Notes: generated from the letters alone by a model not told the origin. A stretch of 8,916 bases of DNA from Oscillospiraceae bacterium (GCA_029013165.1 JAQXMV010000166.1:1-8916), one strand, 5' to 3'; numbered from the stretch's first letter, positions 1 to 6,045 are shown. Numbers and translations: made by a program.

Positions 1-699
1 CTTGATGAGCTGGCGAAGCTGCTGGGGCTTTCCAAAACACCGGAATACATTGAATCATACGATATTTCACACACTGCCGGAAGCGACAATGTTGCCGGTA
101 TGGTGGTTTTTAAGAATGCAAAGCCGTACCGAAGCGCTTACAGGCGGTTCGCCATCAAGGGCTTCGAGGGTCAGGATGATTACGGCTCCATGCGAGAAGT
201 CATTTCAAGGAGGTTAAACAGATATATTGAACAACAGGAAAGCGGTGAAGGATTTGGCAGGCTGCCGGATCTGATCCTCCTTGACGGCGGACAGGGACAG
301 GTCAATGCCGTAAAGCCCGTGATTGAGGCTTTCGGTCTGGATATACCGGTGTTCGGCATGGTCAAGGACAGCAAGCACAGAACAAGGGCGATCGCCGACG
401 GCGGAGCAGAAATATCCATCAGCGCAGGGCGAAGCGTTTTTACACTTGTTTCCTCCATTCAGGAGGAGGTTCACCGCTACGCGATTTCCTACCACAAGAA
501 AAAACATGAAAAAAGTGCTCTTGCCATGGCTTTGACGGAAATAGAGGGCATAGGAGAAAAAAAGGCAACAGCTTTGCTGATGAATTTCAAAACGGTGAAA
601 AAAATCAGAGAAGCGTCGCCGGAGGCTCTCGCCGCCGTCAAAGGTATCAGCCGGAAAGACGCAGAAAACATTTACACTCATTTCCATTCAGCCGAATAG
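1..699 (+). CDS. uvrC: UvrABC system protein C, C-terminal part (5' end outside window)
   Basis: This is the last 232 residues of UvrC, the nuclease that makes the dual incisions around a lesion held by UvrB in nucleotide excision repair. Reading frame 1 is open from the first base to the TAG at 697-699. The RNase H-like endonuclease domain is recognisable: YDISH (Asp21 here), GQDDYGSM (Asp60), LILLDGGQGQ (Asp95) and EEVHRYAI (His158). These correspond to the catalytic Asp/Asp/Asp/His set known in the family. The tail (about 175-230) has the helix-hairpin-helix repeats that bind DNA (EIEGIGEKKATALL, AAVKGISRKDAENI). There is a short insertion (residues about 76-87, with QQESGEGFG) between the second and third Asp compared with the E. 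coli protein as I remember it. The N-terminal GIY-YIG half lies upstream of the window. No terminator follows, so the regulator 39 bases downstream may be partly cotranscribed. Confidence 0.97.
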   Translation, partial: LDELAKLLGLSKTPEYIESYDISHTAGSDNVAGMVVFKNAKPYRSAYRRFAIKGFEGQDDYGSMREVISRRLNRYIEQQESGEGFGRLPDLILLDGGQGQVNAVKPVIEAFGLDIPVFGMVKDSKHRTRAIADGGAEISISAGRSVFTLVSSIQEEVHRYAISYHKKKHEKSALAMALTEIEGIGEKKATALLMNFKTVKKIREASPEALAAVKGISRKDAENIYTHFHSAE

Positions 700-738
700 G
701 CAAAAACAATAATACCAGGAGAAAGAGGGACGGCTATT

Positions 739-1116
739 ATGTTGAAAATAGGTGCAAATCTAAAGAGAATCAGACAGGAACACAAACTGACGCAAAGAGA
801 TATCGGTACGGTGCTTGGCATAGACAGAAGCGCCTATACCTTTTATGAGACAAACAATACAAACCCATCGCTGGAAACGATCGCGAAGCTGGCAGATATT
901 TATGATGTCACCGTGGGCTATCTGTTGGGCGTGGAGGAAAACCATCCGGAGCTAAAGAAAAGATCCGAGGAGCTGGCCGTCGCTGAAAGCAATCCCTCGC
1001 CTCTTGCTTATCTGAAAAAAGACGAACAGCTTTTGCTGATGAGCTACCGTATCCTCAGTGACGAACAGAAAGAAAAAGCCATTGAGCTGATCCGAACGGG
1101 TCTTGTAGAAAAATGA
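739..1116 (+). CDS. XRE/Cro-CI family transcriptional regulator
   Basis: A 125-residue DNA-binding protein with an N-terminal HTH_3 domain at residues 4-65. The second helix is about 18-28 (TQRDIGTVLGI) and the recognition helix about 30-39 (RSAYTFYETN), followed by the usual SLETIAKLADIYDVTVGYLL segment. Residues 66-95 form a charged linker. The tail (96-123, EQLLLMSYRILSDEQKEKA) is a short helical segment of the kind that often mediates dimerisation in this family. The start is supported by a purine-rich site (AGGAGAAAGAGGG) about 12-23 bases upstream, a slightly long spacing. The gene sits just before a strong promoter and a small secreted protein gene, and repeats at its own 3' end (1114-1133) are candidate operators, so it may control that gene. 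Its target and signal cannot be read from sequence. Confidence 0.93.
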   Translation: MLKIGANLKRIRQEHKLTQRDIGTVLGIDRSAYTFYETNNTNPSLETIAKLADIYDVTVGYLLGVEENHPELKKRSEELAVAESNPSPLAYLKKDEQLLLMSYRILSDEQKEKAIELIRTGLVEK

Positions 1117-1133
1117 ACCACAGTTGAACCACA
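1114..1133 (+). repeat. Tandem 9-bp repeats, candidate operator
   Basis: TGAACCACA occurs at 1114-1122 and again at 1125-1133, a spacing of 11 bases, about one helical turn. The first copy overlaps the stop codon of the XRE gene. A looser copy, TGAACACAA, lies at 1170-1178 inside the spacer of the promoter that follows. This could be a binding array for the XRE protein encoded next to it. The repeat is seen directly; the operator role is inference. Confidence 0.4.
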
Positions 1134-1159
1134 AGAGCACGATAATTTGTTAAAATCTC

Positions 1160-1188
1160 TTGACAAAAGTGAACACAAATTATATACT
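1160..1188 (+). promoter_or_regulatory. Sigma-A type promoter for the small secreted protein
   Basis: TTGACA at 1160-1165 and TATACT at 1183-1188 are separated by exactly 17 bases, a near-consensus housekeeping promoter. Transcription would start near 1195, giving a leader of about 25 bases that contains AAGGAGG at 1206-1212, seven bases before the ATG. Promoter and ribosome binding site are both close to ideal, so the downstream gene is probably highly expressed when not repressed. Confidence 0.85.
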
Positions 1189-1219
1189 TGAATTACCAAA
1201 TGAATAAGGAGGTAATACT

Positions 1220-1564
1220 ATGAAGAAGTTTCTTGCTCTTGTGCTTGCACTTATCATGACCTTCTCCCTTGCTACAGTCGGTTTTGCCGCTGACGCAGAG
1301 ACTCCTGCCGATACAGCTACAACGGTAGCTGCTGATGCAGAGGAAGAAGCAGGCGCACTTGATTGGCTCCTTGATCTTCCTTTCTGGACGGTCGGACCGG
1401 CTCTCAAGTTCGCTTCCATCGCTCTGAAGCTCGTTAAGGTTTTTGTTAAGATCGCAATGATCTTCGGCATCATTGATTCTGATGCTATTATTGATCAGAT
1501 CGTTGAAATGATCAAGAATGCCGAAGCTCCCGCAGAGACAACTGCAGCTGCTGTTCTTGCATAA
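1220..1564 (+). CDS. Small secreted protein with cationic amphipathic helix, unknown function
   Basis: A 114-residue protein that I do not recognise as a named family. Residues 1-23 are a clear Sec signal peptide: MKK, hydrophobic core FLALVLALIMTFSLATV, cleavage likely after GFA. The mature part of about 90 residues has four sections: an Ala/Thr/Asp/Glu-rich acidic linker (24-46), a hydrophobic segment rich in Trp, Leu and Phe (47-58), a lysine-spaced amphipathic helix (60-84; Lys63, Lys70, Lys73, Lys77), and an acidic helix (86-100) ending in an Ala/Thr tail. There are no cysteines and no sorting motif. The start is fixed by AAGGAGG seven bases upstream. A strong promoter precedes it and an intrinsic terminator follows, so it is monocistronic. 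The lysine helix could bind or insert into membranes or dock onto a partner. A toxin, modulin or scaffold role is possible, but none is shown. Confidence 0.85.
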   Translation: MKKFLALVLALIMTFSLATVGFAADAETPADTATTVAADAEEEAGALDWLLDLPFWTVGPALKFASIALKLVKVFVKIAMIFGIIDSDAIIDQIVEMIKNAEAPAETTAAAVLA

Positions 1565-1585
1565 GTAATGTTAACAAAAAAAGAT

Positions 1586-1617
1586 AAAGCCGGCAACCTG
1601 CCGGCTTTGTTTTTTGT
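1586..1617. terminator. Bidirectional intrinsic terminator between convergent genes
   Basis: A perfect 10-bp stem (AAAGCCGGCA at 1586-1595 with TGCCGGCTTT at 1599-1608) closes a three-base loop. It is followed on the plus strand by GTTTTTTGTT and preceded by an A-run (1576-1582) that becomes a T-run on the minus strand. It therefore serves both the small secreted protein gene (ending 1564) and the minus-strand GH16 gene (ending 1633). Confidence 0.93.
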
Positions 1618-1632
1618 TCCTTTCCGCCGCCT

Positions 1633-2733
1633 TTATGTAAAATCCGACGGACTTTTGATATAGGGCAGATAGGCCGCATTCTGATAAACCCTCACATAAT
1701 CCACCAGGAAATCGCCGCCCGTGAATGATCCGAGCTTCTGACCGTAAGGGCCGTTGGTGCTGCCCGGTCTGATCTCATTGGTGAAACGGACAAAGGCCGG
1801 AACCTTGGAAACACCGCCGAAATCACTGGCCCAGGTGGCGACGCCGTCAATGTAGAAAACATATTCTTCCGGCGTCCATTTCAGCGCAAAGGTATGATAT
1901 CCCTCATAGAGATCGCTGTCGGTTTTGTGGATGGTATCCATGCAGCGGTGATCGTTTTCATAACCGTCATAGTGCAGGGCATGCCCCATGGAATAATGAT
2001 CCGTGTTATAAAAGGAGGACTCAAAAATGTCGATTTCCGTACCGTCCTCGCCTTTGTTTCCGATGTTGCTGATCGACGGGCTCTGCAGCCAGAAAGCAGC
2101 CCACATTCCGCCGGATTGCGGCAGCTTGACTCTTGCCTCATAATAACCGAAAGCCTGGGCAAAGAGAAGCTGGCTCTTGCCGTCGACCATTCGCCGGGTT
2201 TCGATTCCACCGGTGAAATCGCCCTCGGTGACACCGCAGACACGGCAGTCGACGCCTGTCAGGTGGGCGGCACTGATCACGGCATTGCCGCCGCTGAAGC
2301 TAACCATATTGTCGCACCAGTATTCGGTTTTCCTCAGACCGTGGGGTGAACAGGTGAAATAGTCAGGCATGGACTCCCCATCGAAGTCCTCGCTGAGGGT
2401 GATATACCAGCCGGCGCTGTTGGCATTTTCTTCGCCCGTGCCGGCGTCACTGAGTTTCGGCAGACTGATGTCAAATTTGCTGCGCCATTCATCGCCGGTG
2501 TCCCGTTGATACTCTTTCTCCAGCCAGTCATTATCCTCGCCGCCGGTAAATATTCGCTTGATCACGGCAAATATCTTTTGGAAAAACGAGATGATTTTTT
2601 GCAGCAGCGTCAGCGGACTTTCCTCTTGTGCGGCGGTTGCCGTGTCGGCGGCCAAGGCGCCGGCCGGTATCATGCCCGCCGTCAGGATCATGACCAGCAG
2701 CAGTGCTATGATTTTTCTTAGTTTTCTTTTCAT
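1633..2733 (-). CDS. Secreted GH16-family beta-glucanase-like glycoside hydrolase
   Basis: A 366-residue secreted enzyme. Residues 1-28/29 are a signal peptide (MKRKLRK, hydrophobic core, ALA-A cleavage). Residues 40-62 form a cationic amphipathic helix (LTLLQKIISFFQKIFAVIKR), then a linker. The GH16 jelly-roll domain spans about 108-352. The family signature is intact: TEIDIFESS with Glu233 (nucleophile), Asp235 and Glu238 (acid/base). The spacing is ExDxxE, the form with a beta-bulge seen in laminarinases and related enzymes rather than ExDxE lichenases. GYYEARVKLP, GMWAAFWLQ and the closing DFLVDYVRVYQN are also typical. C163 and C166 form a CxxC motif. It probably hydrolyses beta-1,3- or mixed-linkage glucans outside the cell; exact specificity cannot be read. 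The start has GGAAGGAGT just upstream (plus coordinates 2741-2749). It is monocistronic with its own promoter. Confidence 0.93.
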   Translation of the reverse strand: MKRKLRKIIALLLVMILTAGMIPAGALAADTATAAQEESPLTLLQKIISFFQKIFAVIKRIFTGGEDNDWLEKEYQRDTGDEWRSKFDISLPKLSDAGTGEENANSAGWYITLSEDFDGESMPDYFTCSPHGLRKTEYWCDNMVSFSGGNAVISAAHLTGVDCRVCGVTEGDFTGGIETRRMVDGKSQLLFAQAFGYYEARVKLPQSGGMWAAFWLQSPSISNIGNKGEDGTEIDIFESSFYNTDHYSMGHALHYDGYENDHRCMDTIHKTDSDLYEGYHTFALKWTPEEYVFYIDGVATWASDFGGVSKVPAFVRFTNEIRPGSTNGPYGQKLGSFTGGDFLVDYVRVYQNAAYLPYIKSPSDFT

Positions 2734-2773
2734 GGGTGATACTCCTTCCTCAGGAATAGCCCCGGTTTCTGTT

Positions 2774-2787
2774 CAGGACAATTCCTG
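2774..2787. promoter_or_regulatory. Dyad at the predicted GH16 transcription start, candidate operator
   Basis: CAGGA (2774-2778) and TCCTG (2783-2787) form an interrupted palindrome centred just downstream of the predicted minus-strand start near 2786. A further CAGGAAT at 2751-2757 is the inverse of ATTCCTG at 2781-2787, so the leader RNA could also fold with a 7-bp stem ending just before the ribosome binding site. Either a repressor site or an RNA hairpin is plausible; neither is proven. Confidence 0.35.
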
Positions 2788-2792
2788 ATATC

Positions 2793-2821
2793 ATTATACT
2801 ATTCAGAGGGTTTTTTTTCAA
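2793..2821 (-). promoter_or_regulatory. Promoter of the GH16 gene
   Basis: On the minus strand TTGAAA (plus 2816-2821) and a perfect TATAAT (plus 2793-2798) are separated by 17 bases. Transcription would start near 2786, leaving a leader of about 50 bases before the GH16 ATG at 2733. Confidence 0.8.
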
Positions 2822-2905
2822 TATTTAACTATCTTGAAAAGATCCGAACTTTTTGGGCTATTTTGCACAAAAATTTTTATGAGATCCCCCTGAAAAAATA
2901 AACGG

Positions 2906-2931
2906 GCGTAATTGACAAATTACGCTTTTTT
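2906..2931 (+). promoter_or_regulatory. Perfect 8-bp dyad plus T6 upstream of ddh
   Basis: GCGTAATT (2906-2913) and AATTACGC (2918-2925) pair perfectly around GACA, and six T residues follow (2926-2931). The shape is that of a weak intrinsic terminator. The dyad also contains the TTGACA -35 box of the likely ddh promoter, as an operator would. No plus-strand gene lies upstream to be terminated, so an operator or a leader attenuator is more likely than a simple terminator. I see no lysine-riboswitch core here. Confidence 0.45.
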
Positions 2932-2941
2932 GTGTTACCAT
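2912..2941 (+). promoter_or_regulatory. Likely promoter of the ddh-lysA operon
   Basis: TTGACA at 2912-2917 is consensus. The best matching -10 is TACCAT at 2936-2941 (four of six positions) with an 18-base spacer and a TGTG stretch just before it. The start would be near 2948 and the leader about 26 bases, carrying AGGGGAAG at about 2960-2967 before the ATG at 2974. Confidence 0.5.
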
Positions 2942-2973
2942 TAATCATCTTATTGTGAAAAGGGGAAGTTTAG

Positions 2974-3954
2974 ATGAATATTGGTATTTACGGCTACGGA
3001 AACCTCGGCAGAGGGGTGGAAGACGCCATCAGGCGCAATCCGGATATGAGCCTTGCCGCAGTATTCACACGCAGAGATCCGCAGACTCTGTCCATTCATA
3101 CGCCCGGCGTGCCTGTGGTGTCGGCTGAAGAGGTGCTCGACTGGAAAGACAGGATCGATGTGCTTGTTATCTGCGGAGGCAGTGCTACGGATCTGCCCGG
3201 TATGACTCCCGAACTGGCAAAGCACTTTAATGTCATTGACTCCTATGACAATCATTCCCAGATTCCGAAGCACTTTGAAAGCGTGGATAAGGCCGCCCTC
3301 GGCGGCAAAAAGACAGCTCTGATTTCCTGCGGCTGGGATCCCGGCATGTTTTCGCTGAACCGTCTTTATGCCGGTTGCATACTGCCCGACGGCAGTGACT
3401 ATACTTTCTGGGGCAAGGGTGTGTCTCAGGGACATTCCGACGCGATACGCCGCATAGAGGGCGTTCTCGACGCCAGACAGTATACCGTTCCCGTGGAAGA
3501 GGCTGTGGAGCGCGTTAGAAAGGGCGAACAGCCGGACTTCACGGCAAGACAGAAGCACACCAGAGAGTGTTTCGTAGTTGCCGAGGAGGGCGCCGATCTG
3601 GAGAGAATACGCCGTGAAATCGTCACCATGCCCGCCTATTTTGAGCCTTATGACACCACGGTGACTTTCATCTCCATGGAAGAAATGAAAGCCAACCACA
3701 GCGAACTTCCCCACGGAGGCAGTGTCATTCGCACCGGCGCAACGGGACAGGACGACGGCCACAAGCAGGTCATTGAATATAAGCTGACCCTGGATTCCAA
3801 CCCGGAGTTTACCGGCAGTGTTCTGGTGGCTTATGCCAGAGCTGTGGGCCGCATGGCGGCCAGAGGAGACTTCGGCTGCAAGAGCGTTTTTGATGTGGCT
3901 CCTGCCGATCTTTCCGTTCTGCCCAGAAGCGAACTGATCGCTCATATGCTGTAA
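2974..3954 (+). CDS. ddh: meso-Diaminopimelate D-dehydrogenase
   Basis: A 326-residue cytoplasmic enzyme of the usual family length. It reductively aminates L-tetrahydrodipicolinate with ammonia and NADPH to meso-diaminopimelate in one step, bypassing the acylated intermediates, for peptidoglycan and lysine. The N-terminal Rossmann domain starts with IGIYGYGNLGRG (3-14, dinucleotide motif), followed by FTRRDP. Further family hallmarks are YDNH (91-94), SCGWDPGMFSLNRLY (118-132, with Trp121 and Asp122), GKGVSQGHSDAIRRIEGV (147-164), LPHGG (His247) and LDSNPEFTGSVLVAYARA (Asn276). The last two match substrate-binding positions known in the Corynebacterium enzyme. AGGGGAAG lies seven to fourteen bases upstream of the start. 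lysA follows after 29 bases with no terminator, so the two form one operon. Confidence 0.97.
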   Translation: MNIGIYGYGNLGRGVEDAIRRNPDMSLAAVFTRRDPQTLSIHTPGVPVVSAEEVLDWKDRIDVLVICGGSATDLPGMTPELAKHFNVIDSYDNHSQIPKHFESVDKAALGGKKTALISCGWDPGMFSLNRLYAGCILPDGSDYTFWGKGVSQGHSDAIRRIEGVLDARQYTVPVEEAVERVRKGEQPDFTARQKHTRECFVVAEEGADLERIRREIVTMPAYFEPYDTTVTFISMEEMKANHSELPHGGSVIRTGATGQDDGHKQVIEYKLTLDSNPEFTGSVLVAYARAVGRMAARGDFGCKSVFDVAPADLSVLPRSELIAHML

Positions 3955-3983
3955 AAATTTTTTGAGAGAAAGAATGATAGAAT

Positions 3984-5285
3984 ATGATATGTGAAAATAT
4001 CGGAATCAACGAAAAGGGTCACCTGACCTTCGGCGGCGCGGACACGGCTGAGCTTGCTCAAAAGCACCAGACACCTCTATATCTCATGGACGAGGACCGT
4101 ATCCGTCACAACTGCCGCGTTTATCTTGATGCCATGAAAAAGTATTTCGGAGAGGGCAGTCTGCCTCTTTATGCCAGCAAGGCTGCCAGCTTCAAGAGAA
4201 TATACGAAATCATGAAAGAGGAGGGCATGGGCGTGGATCTCGTGTCTTCCGGTGAGATCTGTACGGCACTGAAAGCGGGCTTCCCCATGGAAAACGCTTT
4301 TTTCCACGGCAACAACAAGACGGATTTTGACATCAATTACGCCATGGACGCCGGCGTCGGTTATTTCATGGTGGATAACATGGTCGAACTGGAGGCCATT
4401 GACACCTTTGCCGCCCGGAGAAATATCCGTCAGAAGGTCATTTTGAGACTTACACCGGGTATTGATCCCCACACCTATGCTGCCGTGGCTACCGGCAAGG
4501 TGGATTCCAAGTTCGGCATTGCCATCGAGACCGGTCAGGCAGAGGAGTTTGTCTGCAAGGCCATGCATTATAAAAATATCGAGCTCATGGGTTATCACTG
4601 CCATGTGGGCTCCCAGGTTTTCGATGAGGACGGAACTGTTTATCTGGACGCTTCGGAGATCATGCTCCGCTTTGCCGCCGATATGGCTCACCGTTACGGC
4701 CTGGAGGCAAAGATCCTCAATATGGGCGGCGGTTACGGTGTACGCTACAAGGAAAGCGATCCTTATATGGATATCGCCGGCAACATCAAGACCCTTTCCG
4801 AGCATATTAAAAAGCTCACCTGTGAGCTTGACATACCCATGCCGAGAATGCTCATGGAGCCCGGCAGAAGCATCGTTGCCGACGCGGGCATGACTCTGTA
4901 TTCCGTGGGCACTCTCAAGGAAATCACCGGCTACAAAAACTATGTTTCCATTGACGGCGGCATGACGGACAACCCGAGATATGCTCTTTACGGCTCGGCT
5001 TACACCCTTTTCCTGGCCAACCGCATGAACGAGAGATCGGATTTCCTCTGTGATGTGGTGGGAAGATGCTGCGAAAGCGGTGACATTATTCAGCCCGGCG
5101 TCCTGATGCCCAAGCCGGTACGCGGCGATATCGTTGCCGTTTGTACCACAGGTGCTTATAACTATTCCATGGCTTCCAACTATAACCGTGTGCCGAGACC
5201 GCCCATCGTTATGCTCAGCGGCGGCAAGGATTATGTTGCCGTCAGACGGGAGAGCTATGAGGATCTCGTGGAAAGAGATGTCTGA
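3984..5285 (+). CDS. lysA: Diaminopimelate decarboxylase
   Basis: A 433-residue PLP enzyme of fold type III that converts meso-diaminopimelate to L-lysine and CO2, using the product of the gene before it. The N-terminal alpha/beta barrel carries LYASKAASF with the PLP lysine Lys66, VDLVSSGE (84-91), GYHCHVGSQ (203-211) and the phosphate-binding NMGGGYG (246-252). MEPGRSIVADAG follows at 291-302. The C-terminal beta domain has DGGMTDNPRYALYG (324-337), CCESGD (362-367) and TGAYNYSMASNYNRVPRP (389-406), which supply substrate-binding and catalytic residues from the dimer partner. The ATG at 3984 has only a weak purine stretch (GAGAGAAAG, 3964-3972) upstream, so translation may depend on ddh. 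The 3' side is closed by the long hairpin at 5319-5358. Confidence 0.97.
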   Translation: MICENIGINEKGHLTFGGADTAELAQKHQTPLYLMDEDRIRHNCRVYLDAMKKYFGEGSLPLYASKAASFKRIYEIMKEEGMGVDLVSSGEICTALKAGFPMENAFFHGNNKTDFDINYAMDAGVGYFMVDNMVELEAIDTFAARRNIRQKVILRLTPGIDPHTYAAVATGKVDSKFGIAIETGQAEEFVCKAMHYKNIELMGYHCHVGSQVFDEDGTVYLDASEIMLRFAADMAHRYGLEAKILNMGGGYGVRYKESDPYMDIAGNIKTLSEHIKKLTCELDIPMPRMLMEPGRSIVADAGMTLYSVGTLKEITGYKNYVSIDGGMTDNPRYALYGSAYTLFLANRMNERSDFLCDVVGRCCESGDIIQPGVLMPKPVRGDIVAVCTTGAYNYSMASNYNRVPRPPIVMLSGGKDYVAVRRESYEDLVERDV

Positions 5286-5318
5286 TTGAAGTAATTTTAA
5301 GTAAATAGGATGATATAA

Positions 5319-5358
5319 GTGTAACCCCCGTGCACAACAATGTGTACGGGGGTTACAC
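5319..5358. terminator. 18-bp hairpin after lysA, probable transcription stop without T-tract
   Basis: Positions 5319-5336 and 5341-5358 pair over 18 bases around the loop ACAA, with a single G-U pair in RNA and a C5/G5 core. It lies 33 bases after the lysA stop. No T-run follows on the plus strand, which is unusual for an intrinsic terminator. Immediately downstream GAAAAGC (5363-5369) pairs with GCTTTTC (5371-5377), and CTTTTC (5372-5377) can alternatively pair with GAAAAG (5383-5388). It may end or stabilise the ddh-lysA transcript, or be a mobile palindromic repeat. Confidence 0.6.
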
Positions 5359-5539
5359 GCTTGAAAAGCAGCTTTTCGCTGAGAAAAGGAAAGGGAGATA
5401 TGGGTGAAATTCAGTTCTCGGCTTGGCAAAGCCATAACCGGATTTAATACATACGGCGAAGGCACTCCCCTCGATTTATTAAGTCATTTTTGGCTTAGAT
5501 CTCGATGATCCCACAGAAAAGGGGAGTGCCCGCCGATGA
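5359..5539. other. Intergenic stretch without a convincing gene
   Basis: No recognisable gene. A GTG-initiated frame of 34 codons (5404-5508) follows a fair purine-rich site (AGGGAG at 5392-5397) but has no recognisable homology, and an ATG at 5400 opens a frame of only 15 codons. The inverted repeat 5461-5530 lies within it. Confidence 0.5.
5461..5530. repeat. 70-bp element bounded by 11-bp inverted repeats
   Basis: GGCACTCCCCT (5461-5471) and AGGGGAGTGCC (5520-5530) are perfect inverse copies separated by 48 bases. The element starts ten bases beyond the stop codon of the TPM-protein remnant on the minus strand. It could be an mRNA 3'-end structure of that former gene or a small inverted-repeat mobile element. 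It contains no coding sequence. Confidence 0.55.
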
Positions 5540-6001
5540 TCAGAAGCCGCCTCCGCCATGGGTTTCACCGGAGGAAGATGTATGGGTAGAGGAGCCTCCT
5601 GAACCGGAACCGGTTTCTTTGGGACGGACGCGCCGGTCAACATGGGAATAGAGGAAATATTCACTTGAATCGGTAACGCGCATGCTGTCCCTGTCAATAT
5701 ATTCTGAGGCGGTGGGTTTTGCCCGGACGGTGTTCAGCTTTCTTTTTATGCTGCGCGTCACAAGCAAAGCGACAAGAAAACCTGACACGAGGGCAACCAG
5801 AAGGGCGCCGCCCACGGGGAAATCGCCTTTCGGCAAATTGCCGGTATCATATGAAAGGCTGTCTCGACCATGAAGTCTGCAAACAGCCGGAAGAGAACAC
5901 CTGTGGTATGATTGCCATCAGTGTTTATTGCTTGAAAGCAAACGGAAAACCGACAGAGAATCCGGGTTGTGCGATTGACTTTCCTCCTTTTGTGGGATCA
6001 T
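5505..6001. repeat. 11-bp inverted repeat pair flanking the TPM remnant
   Basis: ATGATCCCACA at 5505-5515 is the exact inverse of TGTGGGATCAT at 5991-6001. The bases around each copy also look loosely alike when compared in opposite orientation: a CTCC..TTTT stretch before, an A-rich stretch after. The arms enclose the gene remnant and its broken end. An 11-bp match over this distance could be chance. Confidence 0.3.
5540..5851 (-). pseudogene. 3' remnant of a TPM-domain (YgcG-like) membrane protein gene
   Basis: The minus-strand frame reads YDTGNLPKGDFPVGG, a transmembrane helix (ALLVALVSGFLVALLV), a basic RSIKRKL stop-transfer segment, then SEYIDRDSMRV, EYFLYSHVDRRVRPKE and a GSGSGGSSTHTSSSGETHGG tail ending in GGF. 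This is the C-terminal third of the TPM-domain membrane proteins common in Clostridia, which normally begin with a signal peptide and a TPM domain of about 130 residues. Here recognisable homology stops at the Tyr codon 5849-5851. The frame continues without similarity to a TGA at 5918-5920. No in-frame ATG exists, and the TTG at 5834-5836 lacks a ribosome binding site. The 5' part has been lost, so this is called a truncated pseudogene. The cause is likely a deletion or insertion linked to the operon on its right. Expression from TTG cannot be excluded. Confidence 0.8.
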
Positions 6002-6045
6002 GTGTCGCTCAAGGTCAAATATTCATAAAAAAGTGGCAATTCCCC
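5852..6045. other. Intergenic segment between gene remnant and sugar operon
   Basis: No recognisable gene on either strand. A short inverted repeat, GGCTGT (5857-5862) and ACAGCC (5883-5888), lies directly beside the point where TPM homology ends. The frames that cross the segment resemble no family I know. The right end is AT-rich and carries the promoter of the following operon. Confidence 0.5.

Noticed and set aside
2734..2973. Lysine riboswitch before ddh-lysA
   Set aside because: The 240-base region has no L-box-like conserved core or multi-helix fold that I can trace, and the predicted ddh leader is only about 26 bases.
2950..3945. A 331-codon open frame on the minus strand
   Set aside because: Antisense shadow of ddh; no recognisable domain and a His/Ala/Gly-rich low-information translation.
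4077..5465. A 462-codon open frame on the minus strand
   Set aside because: It lies antisense to lysA, which is unmistakable by its PLP and substrate motifs. The minus frame has no family motifs; it is open because of codon bias.
5834..5836. TTG as a true start of a 98-residue membrane protein
   Set aside because: There is no ribosome binding site and family homology continues upstream of it (YDTGN), which points to a truncated older gene instead.
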